NCBI GenBank assembly: GCA_000727475.1
Contig: KL647289.1
Location: 5,584,019 to 5,648,018, forward strand
Origin: Sarcocystis neurona
Taxonomy: Eukaryota; Apicomplexa; Conoidasida; Eucoccidiorida; Sarcocystidae
DNA length: 64,000 nucleotides
Direction: 5' to 3'
Numbering within the stretch: position 1 is the first letter of the stretch; every line of letters begins with the position of its first letter. The translations under genes were made by a program, and so were the position numbers. The notes beneath the pieces were generated by a model. It ran no database searches, was not told the DNA's origin, and saw only the letters and a list, made by a program, of their open reading frames with translations. Of this stretch, positions 24,601 through 32,572 are shown in pieces.

Positions 24601-25493
24601 AGCAGCACGCATCAAAGGAGCAGCAGGACGGGTTCAGAACAAGCAGCCGCTACAGCAAGCCGTGCAACACACGACTTCGGGACAGCGAAGGATATGACGT
24701 AGCAGCCACAGCGCCACATGCAATGTGCTGTCCACCGTGCCAGTGTGTCTAGCAGGACCAAGATCAGCAGTTGACGTCCAAGCAGCAGCAGCAACGGCAG
24801 TCCTACATTTAGCCGTGCCGCGGGCTGCAAGAGCAGCATCGGCTGCTGTTGCAGCGCCAGCCAAAAGAAAACTAGCACCTCACACAGCAGCGAGGCACTC
24901 AACAGCAACAGCAGCCGCAGAAGCAACGACCGATCGCTCGCACTGGCATGAGTCCTCAGTGCTGCAGCAGGAAGCAGCACGCGTCTGACGCGACAGCCGA
25001 CCACCAAGCAGCGACACATCGGCGTATTTGGCGGTTTTCAGCAACAGAATCTTCGCTAGCACCAGCAGCAGCTCCTCCGTTCAGCGGCAGCAGCGTGAGG
25101 CAGTGACATACAGCAGTTACAGCGACAGGCAGCGTCAGAAGGACCGACAGACAGCAGCAGCAGGACCACCAACAGCAGCAAAAGGCAACAGCAGCAGCAG
25201 TGACACGGAGCAGCAGCACAGATCGAGCAGCAGCGCCAGTAGTTAAAAGCTTAGGATCGGAGCAGCGGCAGCGTATCGAGGAAGAGAACAGCAGCTCTTG
25301 AAAGAAAGTCCTTTACCTGTAAGGCAAGGATGAGCGCCTTCGGGTCGGAGCCCCGGGAGGCAGCAGCGCGTAGCCCTCTGGCACTTTTGCTTTTGAAACG
25401 GAGCATCCCCAGCAGACAGGCGTGTACGCTGTCGCATTCTACCCGTTGCATTAATCTGTGCTGCAGCGCCGATACCTCCGCGGCAGCCCGCAG
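7886..25493 (-). CDS. Non-canonical poly(A) polymerase / terminal uridylyltransferase, nine or more exons (whole gene)
   Basis: Predicted to add untemplated A or U residues to RNA 3' ends. It belongs to the polymerase-beta-type nucleotidyltransferases of the Cid1/TRF4 group. Exons 5' to 3': about 25493-25317, 24494-24271, 23727-23349, 22662-22447, 17480-16864, 13981-13826, 13191-10447, 9415-8691 and 8028-7886. Every junction has GT/AG and matching phase. Motifs fall in family order: the G-S then D-x-D metal site (FGSAASGCGISSSDVDVVV), an 'ARVPVIKF'-like strand (CVERAACPVLKILVP), the third Asp (WVHVDVTFND) followed by HNTRLL, the helix TLSNYAWLLTAIFFLQ, then the PAP-associated domain (LSGYFRFLGLQFDSF and QDPLEALRTMG). 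Low-complexity insertions expand the core several-fold. The start codon is not found; more 5' exons are likely. A versus U specificity cannot be told. Confidence 0.85.
8029..8690 (-). repeat. AT/CATA microsatellite-filled last intron of the poly(A)-polymerase-like gene
   Basis: Long runs of TA, CATA and CACA units, densest at about 8454-8670, make up most of this 662-base intron. The branch and acceptor side near 8030-8045 (reading CTTAAGAAGGCAG on the minus strand) is poor in pyrimidines, so the acceptor rests mainly on phase and on the family motif downstream. Confidence 0.7.
8691..9415 (-). CDS. Poly(A)-polymerase-like gene, PAP-associated domain with acidic Ser-rich insertion
   Basis: The acceptor TTTTTGTTGCCAG is strong and supplies the missing base for RFLGLQFDSFRYIVDVRR, the 'FFxYYxxxFD' core of the PAP-associated domain. 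A roughly 170-residue insertion follows, first Ser/Asn/Asp-rich, then an almost pure Glu/Asp run. After it comes WLARHGYITVQDPLEALRTM, the domain's 'IxDPxE' element. The exon ends at G|GTATAG with one base left over. Confidence 0.85.
9416..10446 (-). other. Intron of the poly(A)-polymerase-like gene with AT microsatellites
   Basis: It splits the first helix of the PAP-associated domain between Phe and Arg. It contains TA/CATA arrays at about 9601-9642 and 9755-9790. The sequence next to its acceptor carries a near-repeat: CAACAAAAAGACA occurs at 9420 and again at 9490. Confidence 0.7.
10447..13191 (-). CDS. Poly(A)-polymerase-like gene, giant insertion exon
   Basis: About 915 codons without a stop. 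The exon starts with DAFRGTLSNYAWLLTAIFFL, the family helix after 'KRRGI'. A segment with TPVLPVLHC follows, matching the usual 'P-x-LPxLQ'. It ends in ELPLSQLLSGYF, the first helix of the PAP-associated domain. Between these sit hundreds of residues rich in Gln, Ala, Ser, Glu and Arg, where relatives have a few tens. Phase is right at both ends (TGCAG acceptor; TTTTAG|GTACTC donor). Unrecognised introns inside cannot be excluded, because the CAG repeats remove stops in this frame. Confidence 0.8.
13826..13981 (-). CDS. Poly(A)-polymerase-like gene, third catalytic Asp exon
   Basis: 52 codons free of low-complexity sequence. WVHVDVTFNDEVVIHNTRLL gives the third metal-binding Asp and the highly conserved 'HNTxLL' segment. 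FRLIKCWTKQRQI follows, the family's 'LIKxWAKxRxI' helix. The splice phase at both ends fits its neighbours (one base in, two out; GTGAGA donor). This exon is the strongest single identifier of the gene. Confidence 0.93.
15545..15895. repeat. 14-bp minisatellite, about 24 copies
   Basis: Successive ACGT elements fall every 14 bases; the unit is TACGTATGTATGTA with few variants. Because 14 is not a multiple of three, all frames repeat every 14 codons and stay open, which creates long Tyr/Val/Met/Cys frames on both strands that are not genes. Confidence 0.9.
16330..16500. repeat. CTG/TTC trinucleotide tract
   Basis: A mixture of CTGCTGCTT and CTGCTGCTG units on the plus strand. It sits in the intron downstream of the Ala-rich exon. 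The polarity (CAG on the transcribed sense strand) is the same as in the coding poly-Gln tracts of this gene. Confidence 0.85.
16864..17480 (-). CDS. Poly(A)-polymerase-like gene, Ala-rich insertion and central-domain strand
   Basis: The exon opens in phase 0 after CTCAGCAG and ends at GA|GTATTT with two bases left, exactly what the next exon needs. The first two thirds are an Ala-rich insertion from CAG-type repeats read as GCA/GCC/GCG codons. The last third contains EIQRCVERAACPVLKILVP, matching the family's conserved strand that approaches the third catalytic Asp. GTATTT is a mediocre donor; the frame continues open to 16095, so the exact end is less certain than the exon itself. Confidence 0.75.
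17757..17836. repeat. 20-bp minisatellite, four copies
   Basis: Four head-to-tail units of exactly 20 bases share the core ACCCGCA preceded by ACAC-G or ATACG. They differ at three to five positions from each other. Confidence 0.9.
18225..18320. repeat. TA microsatellite cluster
   Basis: Two TA/TATG runs flank a short unique spacer containing CACACGCGTATAC. Intronic position. Confidence 0.85.
20501..20716. repeat. Triplicated degenerate element with TA core
   Basis: CAGTACGA followed by an A/T-rich spacer and ACGCC occurs at 20501, 20587 and 20657. The first and third copies continue into ATTTATATATATATA and then TTGTCGT. The flanks are CTACTACTCCTCC-type direct repeats. Confidence 0.8.
21181..21410. 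repeat. Four-copy degenerate repeat, about 58-bp period
   Basis: The recurring core TATACACAC(A)-n-TTGACGGCTG is seen near 21181, 21242, 21297 and 21356. Most copies are followed by a GTCTGGATAT-like or TATTCCTC-like segment. It lies in the large intron. Confidence 0.8.
22447..22662 (-). CDS. Poly(A)-polymerase-like gene, metal-binding exon
   Basis: 72 codons, phase 0 at both ends, closing on ACT|GTAAGC. They carry the nucleotidyltransferase signature: hydrophobic strand, Phe-Gly-Ser, nine residues, then Asp-Val-Asp (FGSAASGCGISSSDVDVVV). In this superfamily the two Asp bind the catalytic metals and the Gly-Ser holds the triphosphate. Both are intact. Confidence 0.9.
22798..22942. repeat. 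76-bp tandem duplication
   Basis: GACTCTACACATAT... to GTGTATGTACGG occurs at 22798-22864 and again at 22874-22942, with several substitutions. It is next to the exon carrying the metal-binding motif. Confidence 0.85.
23349..23727 (-). CDS. Poly(A)-polymerase-like gene, poly-Gln exon leading into the catalytic domain
   Basis: A strong pyrimidine-rich acceptor (TTTTTTCCTGTGGATGCTTC then AG) supplies the one base needed by the previous exon. About 40 codons of nearly pure Gln (CAG/CAA) follow. Then comes AGEAVLLRLAENLAVSPF, the helix that normally precedes the G-S motif in this family. The donor is GAG|GTCAGG in phase 0; an alternative six bases earlier is also in phase. Confidence 0.75.
23495..23640 (-). 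repeat. Coding poly-Gln (CAG/CAA) tract
   Basis: On the minus strand it reads as almost uninterrupted Gln codons with CAA interruptions. It is inside an exon of the poly(A)-polymerase-like gene. Confidence 0.85.
24271..24494 (-). CDS. Poly(A)-polymerase-like gene, N-terminal exon 2
   Basis: The acceptor TGCAG opens phase 0 and the GTGAGG donor leaves two bases. The 74 codons are non-repetitive and helical (TLLAVLEKTCDRGW, EWQQHVLRVARILRSQRQ). This is the cleanest N-terminal block of the protein between repeat-filled introns. It matches no domain I can name. Confidence 0.7.
25317..25493 (-). CDS. Poly(A)-polymerase-like gene, 5'-most assigned exon
   Basis: Helical, basic sequence (LMQRVECDSVHACLLGMLRF and KALILALQ) that ends at a CAG|GTAAAG donor in phase 0, matching the next exon. 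The frame stays open upstream to about 25.87 kb through Ala/Ser-rich sequence, so the acceptor chosen at 25493 is a guess. No start codon was identified. It lies N-terminal to the catalytic domain and has no recognised motif. Confidence 0.6.
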
Positions 25494-26310
25494 CTGCCGT
25501 TCAGACGCCGAAGCGGCAGCAGCCCCAGCAGACACGAGAGCGTCACTGGCGCTGCTTCCCCTTTGACCGGGTCGCGCAACAGCGGCGCCGCCTGTCCCAC
25601 GCTGCTGCTGCAGTGCGTGGGACACTGCAGCGACTTCCCTGCTGCTGCTGCTGCAGCTGAGGCTGCTGAGGCTGCCGGAGGACGACGTAAGGCTCCAACT
25701 GCTCTTGTGGCAAGCGCAGTAGCAGTGGAAGAATAGCGTGGGGATAAGCCGCAGATGCTGGACCAAGCCAAGCTTAACCTCTGCAAGCGGCGCCTCCAAC
25801 GTGCCGCGCGAAACAGCAGGAAAAGCCATCCAGAGCGCCACCTGCAGGCGTACAGACACCCGGACACACACAGCAGCTTGCCTCGGGCGCGCGACGCCTC
25901 ACTGCAGCCGAGGTCCTCGTGCTCCTGCGTAGCCGTGCTGCTGCGACTGGCAAAGCACTTGCCGTCGGGAGCCTCCCCACACATCCGTATAGCAGCAGCC
26001 TGTATATATGCAACTGCCATTTACATATGGACGTGCCTCTCTTTATCTGTTTGTATGTGTGCCTAAGAGATCGACGTGGGCATGCGTATACATATGCAGA
26101 TGTTTACACAGAAAGAGAGACGAAGAAGCAAGAAACACAGAAAGATGCGTATGTTTGGATCTGCATGCAGATTGACGCGCACATGTATATACAGGTAAGT
26201 AGATGCATATACACGGCGGGGAAGAGGAACAGAGAAGAACGCTGTGTTAACATAAATGCGTACATATCTACCTGTCCATGTATGTACATCCATGCAGGTA
26301 CAGAGAAACG

Positions 26311-26540
26311 GAAAGTGGGCTGCTGGCGTAGCTGCGTAGACATCTACCTGTACATCTGCATAGACGTATATATATCCATATATATATGAAGCAGGCGGTA
26401 ATGTACGGAAAGTGGGTTGCTGGCCTAAATGCGTAGTAGAGATCCACCTGTACGTCTGCATGTGTAAATATGAAGTAGCCGACAATGTATAGAAAGTGGG
26501 GTGCTGGCGTACAAGAGGTCTACGAGTGCACCTGTATATA
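26311..26540. repeat. Three-copy degenerate repeat with GAAAGTGGG-TGCTGGC core
   Basis: The core occurs at 26311, 26408 and 26492, each followed 25-35 bases later by CACCTGTA or TACCTGTA. A fourth, partial copy lies near 26252. Spacing is 97 and 84 bases. Confidence 0.85.
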
Positions 26541-28009
26541 CATAGCACATGGTATAGTGTACCCAGCTGCGTCAGACTGTACGGTCCCGCCGACGTGTTG
26601 TGTAAACGGCAGCGCTCTGCTGGCAGTACCCAACCCTCGCAGAAACTTTTTTAGCAGGGGGGACGGGGCAGCAGAAACCGCAGGTGGGGACGGCGTTGCT
26701 GGTGACCCCTGTTTCTCTTTTGCGCGGCACACAAGGCAGCTCAGGGTGCGCACAGGGCCCTGTGCGTCCGCAGCAGCAAAACAGTGGGAACGGCTTCCGG
26801 CTCCTCCTCCTGCTCCAGCCTCTGCTGTGCTGGGCCGCTGCCGTCACTGCCTTTTGGGCTGCTGCTGCTCTCGCTGCTCCTCGTACCGCTGTTGCGGTGT
26901 GTCCTTTTCATGGCACATGGGTCGGCACTCACCTGGTTTCTGCAAATCAAAATGTACGGCTGCCGTTGGAGGCAGCGGCAGCAAGGAGGCAGCCTGGCAA
27001 TGTTCCACGTGGTGGTCAGCAGGTCAGGGGGAGAGGTACTGCTGTTTTCGAAGAACATCTTCCTTCCGGCCTTGGCTCGATATGCTGCTGCTCCCCCTCC
27101 TTCTCCTGCGTTTGCTGCCACAGCGGTCCTGCCGCCTGCATGGCGCACCAGTGGCGCTGCTGTCCCTCTTCCTCCTCCCGCGGCTGCTGCCCTTGCTGCT
27201 GCTGTCTGGTAGGTGCAGCCTGCTCCACGTCCTGACTTGCCTCCCGCTGCCGCTCCCCCCCCTCCTGCTGCTGTTCCTGCTGTTGTCGCTTTTCCTGTGT
27301 TTGCTTTGTCTGCAGGCCAAAGTTGCCGACCAGCCCCACCGCCATCCCGCTGCAATGGAGCAGAAGCATCACCTGAGGGCAGAGGGCAAGCAACGGCGCG
27401 ACGTCCACGTGAGGCAGGCACACCGGCCTGCTGCTGTGGTCGAGAAGTACGAGCAGCAGCTGGTGCCGCTGCAGCCGCAGAAAGTAGAAAAGGACCAGCA
27501 AAGGAAGTCGGCGGCGACTGACTGGCCAGGGCCGCGGGCGGCTTGCCGAAGAAAAACTTCTGTTTCTCCTTCATTCTGAACGCTGTTCCCCCTGTTGCCA
27601 ACGGCGTCGCGGTCGCTGTTGTAGCTCTTGTACATGATGCTTCTGCCGCTTCAGCAGCTGCTGGACCCCCTGCTGCGGGCTCCGAAAGCTGCAGCGGCGC
27701 CCGCTGCTGTACTTGAGGAAAGACGTGAATTGTACGGCAGGCATGCGCTGGACGGGCAGGCTGCTGCTGAGCTGCTGCAGTCGCACGCGTACGCGAAGTC
27801 GCATGTCGTGCCAACTGCTGCAGCTTTTCCTCCTCCTGCTGCAGCCGCCTAACGTGCTGTTGCTGTTGCCGTGGCATCTGCGCCACACGGTGCTTCTCCT
27901 CCTCCTGCTCCTGCAGCTGCTGTCATTACTGCTGCTGACGCCGCAGCCCCTGCTGTTGCCGTTGAAACTTTTGCTGCGGCAGGTCGTGCTGCTGCTGACG
28001 CAGCTGTTT

Positions 28010-28280
28010 CTGACGCACGTGTTGCTGACGCAGGTGTTGCTGATGCAGGTGTTGCTGACGCAGGTGTTGCCGACGCAGGTGTTGCTGACGCAGGGGTTGC
28101 TGTTTCTGACGCCGCTGCTGCTGGCGTGGCTGTTCTGACGCCGCTGTTGCTGACGCCGTTGTAACTGACGCCGCTGCTGCTGACGCCGCTGCTGTTGCTA
28201 CTGGTGCAGGCGTTGCTGCTATTGATGCATGCGTAGATGCTGCTGACGCATGCGTTGCTGTTGTTGATGCATGCGTTGCT
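28010..28280. repeat. 15-bp minisatellite (GTTGCTGACGCAGGT type)
   Basis: Successive 15-base units give VADAG-type pentapeptides on the plus strand and QQHLR-type pentapeptides on the minus strand. It begins with GCAGGT units and shades into GACGCCGCTGCT units and then GATGCATGCGTTGCT units. Because 15 is a multiple of three, coding capacity is kept in every frame; the true strand is unknown. Confidence 0.85.
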
Positions 28281-30399
28281 GCTGGAGAATTTGCGGCAGG
28301 TCCTCCTATTGTTGGGGCTGGAGGTGGCTGGGCAGGGGCTGCATCCGTCACGCTGCTGTTTCCCCTTCCGGCGCTGCTGCTAGGACTGCTGTCCCTGCGC
28401 TCGGTGTTGATGCTGCTCCGGTTGCCGTACTGGCTGCCCTTGCTGCTCCACTGGCTGCTGCCGCCTTGCCGCGGGGGGCGGGCTGGAGTCGGTCTTCACG
28501 GCGCTATCAAGGCGGCACGTTCCGCAGCCTCACTCTCTACTCACAGCGCAGTGTGTACAAATAGATATCCATATTTAACGTCCATCTATTTATACGTATA
28601 AACATACTACTCTACTCCTATACATTCACACATATATACACATAAATGTATCTGTACATACATAAACGCGAGACGTGAATTCTGCGCGGTTCAATCCATG
28701 AATTAAGGACACACGTCAGTGCGGATCACTGCCAGGATACGGTTGCTGCTGCTACTGCTGCTTCCCTTGCTAAGGCTTCTCGGAGCCGCGTTCTACCCAA
28801 CAGTATGCTGAAGCCGGTGATCGTCCTGCTGCCTACGTTCACACCCTTCTCAGACATAGAGAAGGTGCTGCTCTGGCTGCAGATGCTGCCCCTGCTGCTG
28901 TCCGCACGGCAGCGGAGAGTCGCCGCAATCTCGGCAAATACATCCGAGCTCGCGCCCAAGACTTCGCCGCTGCTGCGATGACACCACTGGAAGTGGCGAT
29001 CTCTAGCGTGCATCCCGCTGCGTGGTCCAACTGCAGCAGCCGCGGGCACAGAGATGCTGATATTGCTGCTGCTAACGCCAAGCGAAAAGAAGCCCCTTTC
29101 TTTCGTCTGCGTGCATCCAGAAGCGCTCTCCTGCGACTGGTGTTGGCGCTGCTCGTGTTTTGAGCTGCTGCGTCTTTCTGGTGTGTTTTCTTCTGCGGCT
29201 ACGAATACAGAAGCTGAACACTGGGCGTAGCAGAGCGAAGCAGCTGGCCAGTCGGCAGCTGGACAACCGGTGCTGCTCCTCCCGAAGCACTTTGACTCGG
29301 CTGCCGTGTGCGGCGACGCTAGTGACGCCGCACCCAGTCGGTGCGGATGCCTGCTTTCTCTACGTGAACCGCTGCTGCTGCTGCGAAAAGCGGTGCTGCC
29401 CTGGGTGGACGGGTACACATCGGCCAGCGTTTCTCGTTTGCCGCCTGCAGACCGCCTGCTGGTGCAGAGCATACAGCCAAGGGACGCGGAAGCAGCGCGG
29501 TTGCGCTCGTGATTGCCTACAGTCGGCTGCGGCAAGCAGATGAGCCCCTCCCCCACCTCCGCCGCAGAAATGGCAGTAGCAGTGATCACAGGGCAGGCGG
29601 TGCACGGGAGAGCGCGGAGAAATGAACGGGAAACAGTGTATGACTCCGGTAGAAAAGTCTTTCAGACTAACGGCGGGAGCACGCGAGACAACAGCACGAC
29701 TGCGCGGCTAGTGCGGCTGCAGCACCAGCAAGAATATTCAATTCTTCCGTTGAAGCGGCACCCAGCAGAGGAGAAAGAACAGCGGCTGCGGCACAACAGC
29801 GAAAAGTTGCCGCCGCAACACGACCTACGCCGCACTTGCTGCTGCTGCAGAGCAGAAACAGTTCACGCGGCTGAAGGCACCCGCACAGGAAGGGCCGCAA
29901 CGTCAGCAGACATGTATGCCTCTACATGGATGGCCAGCACGCGTGAATTTGTAACGAAGGAGTGACGTTTCGTGTGTATTATATCCATGTGGAGGAGCGA
30001 CAGCGGTAGCTTCTTGCTGAAAATGTCGGAGCGCCGGCGCAGCGCCAGCAGCAGCACAGCATCCCACCCCCTCAGCAAACGCGACAGCCTCAGCAGCACA
30101 CGCGACCGCACCAGTAGCGAGCTGCATCAACGCAGAAACGCCGTTCCACCGCGACGAGGACGGCGCTGCGAAAGTACTGACAACATCCCAGCTGCAGCTG
30201 GAAATTCATACCGGCAGCAACAACGAGTTGTTCCCTTCGCAACGACGTGCTCTTGTGGATCACCGGCACAACCCAGAGCACACGAGCCGCTGAAGGGGGA
30301 GGATCCCAGCTCTTGTTTGTTGCTCTGTGTGCTAGTGGACCCAGCGCTGCGTGGGCGGCCGCTCGCCCCCCGCGGTGCCTTGCGCTTGGTCGGTTCATA

Positions 30400-30770
30400 T
30401 CAGTAGCTGCCCGGCGGCGCGGGAGACGGCGGTTCCACCGGCGTCAGCCAGCGCGTGGTCTCTATCATGACGCAGGGGAGAAAAAGAGAACTGCAAGGAC
30501 GTATGTAATACCCGTGTACTCGCGATGAGTCGTACACGTAGACAACCGTCCCCTGCTTTTCTTCTTGCGTGATGAAGTGGGCGACTTGTGTCTGAATGCC
30601 TGCAGCAACAGGTGACGATTTTGTGCGTGCGGACGCTGCTGCTCGACGTTCGTGCAGCGGCTGCTGCTGCTGTCCTTCGGAAGCAGCTGCTCGAGCAAAA
30701 CCCCACACAACAGCAGCGCAGAGGGCAGCAGCCACAGCACACAGCAGTGCAAGCAAGCCGTGAAGGTCCG
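30400..30770 (-). CDS. Candidate terminal exon with one membrane segment
   Basis: On the minus strand an acceptor CTCTGCAG is followed by a frame of about 122 codons to a TGA at 30400. It opens with a hydrophobic run (LLALLCAVAAALCAAVVWGF), then Gln-rich sequence, and a C-terminal part with TVVYVYDSSRVHGYYIRP. This part lacks repeats and reads like ordinary protein. Upstream coding exons on the same strand probably lie at 30.85-32.0 kb (KEGSYTPELQQRNASQRDL-like and DAEEVLLLDSTNGRSRSYLA), but their phases did not match cleanly. The family is unknown. Confidence 0.35.
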
Positions 30771-32572
30771 CTGCAGAGCAGCCTCCCGCATGCGATGATC
30801 ATTGCCCGTGTGCCTGTCGGTTTCTGCTGCTGTACTACTTGAAGATCTCTCTGCGATGCATTTCTCTGCTGCAGCTCGGGGGTGTACGACCCTTCTGCTC
30901 CTTCAGACGCTTCGTGGCTGCCTGTTCCGGTTTTCTTCGGCTCTCTGCGCCTTCTCTGATTTTGTTCGAGTCCCTTCGTCTGCCACTCGTGACGACAGGA
31001 AGACTCTCGTCCTTCTTCGTTGTCCACTACGGCTGCGGTTCTTCTTCAGATTGTGCTGCCCCGGCGGATGCGAGGAGCCGGCAGCGCCCCGCTTCTCTTT
31101 CAAGAGGTCTCGCTGCTGCTGCGGCCACGTCCTCGGAGTGCCGTCCATACCCGTACCGAGCAGTGTTGCGGCACTGGCAGTGTGCAGTGCGGCGGGAACA
31201 GATGTGCTGCTGCAGCAGTAACGCGCAGTCCTGTGCTAAACGCAGGGTAGACATACATCTGTTGACGTACGGGTAGTCGCACCTTTGCCGCTGAAGCTAG
31301 GACGCGCCCCGCGTTGGCCGTCCTCTGTAGGGCTTGCTGCTCCGCTTGCAAACGCACCGTGGTTTACCGCGTTCCTAGCGTGACGTGCAGCAACAGCAAC
31401 AGTATCTGCTGACGGAGTGTCAGCGGCAGGTCGCAGTGCACGGAGGAAACACAAGCAGAAGCGTAGCGAATGCTGGGCTCCTGCAGCAGCCTCCTGCTTC
31501 ACGTGTTTCTTTGTACAGTCAACTTCTAGTGCGGGTAGGTTCGTCTGCTTCTGCACCGTCTGGTGCTGCGGCCGCGGTAGCCACACACACCTCCCCCCCT
31601 TCCGCAAGAAGAAGGACGCAGGTGCAGCGGCTGCCTACAGCCGCCCTCCCTGCTGCCTGTATGTGCTGTCGCTGCTGCTGGTCCTGCTGCGCACGCGCTT
31701 GCTCCGGATGCTCTGCGGCCTCTTTCCGACCTGCATTACCTGCTCCCTCTGCCACGGCTGCTGCCTCACTTCCCGCTTGAGAGCCTCTGCAACAACAGCG
31801 ACGCGCTGCTGCCACAGTGGCAAAGACGTCCCACCTCACAGAAGCAGCAGTCGTGCTGTGCCGGTCACTGCCTTTCTGCTGCCTCCTGCGTTTAGCCGGA
31901 GACGCGCAAGCGCCGGCAGCATGCCTTGGGGAGAGAGCACCGCTCTGGCCAAGTAGCTTCTGCTTCTCCCGTTCGTAGAATCTAGCAGCAAAACCTCTTC
32001 AGCGTCACCTGCACACGTGCAACAGCAGGAGTCAGGCGAGGGGAAGGACGAGCAACGGCAGCAGCACCAACCACCAGCAGCACCAACCACCAGCAGCACC
32101 ACGCAGCAGCAGCGTCAAGCAGTGGCAGCGGCAGGCGGCATCGGTGCCAGAAGGCGTTTTTACTGCTGCTACGTTCCAAGTGGTTCGAGCTTCTGGCTCT
32201 TCCTTTTTCGTTTTCCTGTCTCCGTTCCTGCTGCCGCTGGTTCTGCTGTCGCTTGGCGCGTTTACAGCGTTGCCCCGTACTGCTGCTGGTGGCGCGTCTG
32301 CTGCTTCTGCTGCTGTCGCTTGTTGCTTCCGTGGGTGAGACGGCCCGTTTCTGTTGTGTACCGGTGCTGCTCCCGTTGCTGCCGTGGCAGCCGCTGCTGG
32401 TCCCATCCCAAACTTGCACTGCTGCTGCTCCCCTGGTCTGGCTGCTGCCGCCCTGCACGCCCCCGCCCGTCTAAGCTGCCTTGCTGTTGCTAGAAAGGGC
32501 CCTCATTCGCTGCGACTGGTGGCTAGCTCGTTGCTCGACAGCACTCGTCGCAGAAGCGCAGCCTGCAGCAGC

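Larger units (their letters stand above)
25494..30399. other. Repeat-dense stretch with unresolved coding fragments
   Basis: Several frames look protein-like but could not be linked. On the minus strand at 27.3-27.5 kb there is PHVDVAPLLALCPQVMLLLH; at 27.65-27.85 kb LQQLSSSLPVQRMPAVQFTS; at 27.0-27.3 kb a Gln/Glu-rich run. At 28.8-29.2 kb both strands have open frames of comparable quality. Some of this may be the missing 5' part of the poly(A)-polymerase-like gene, some a separate gene. I name no product. Confidence 0.4.

Noticed and set aside
31940..31985. FYEREKQKLLGQS segment resembling part of an SPX domain
   Set aside because: An overlapping frame (DAEEVLLLDSTNGRSRS) uses a better acceptor. 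A single 13-residue match is not enough, and no neighbouring SPX helices were found.
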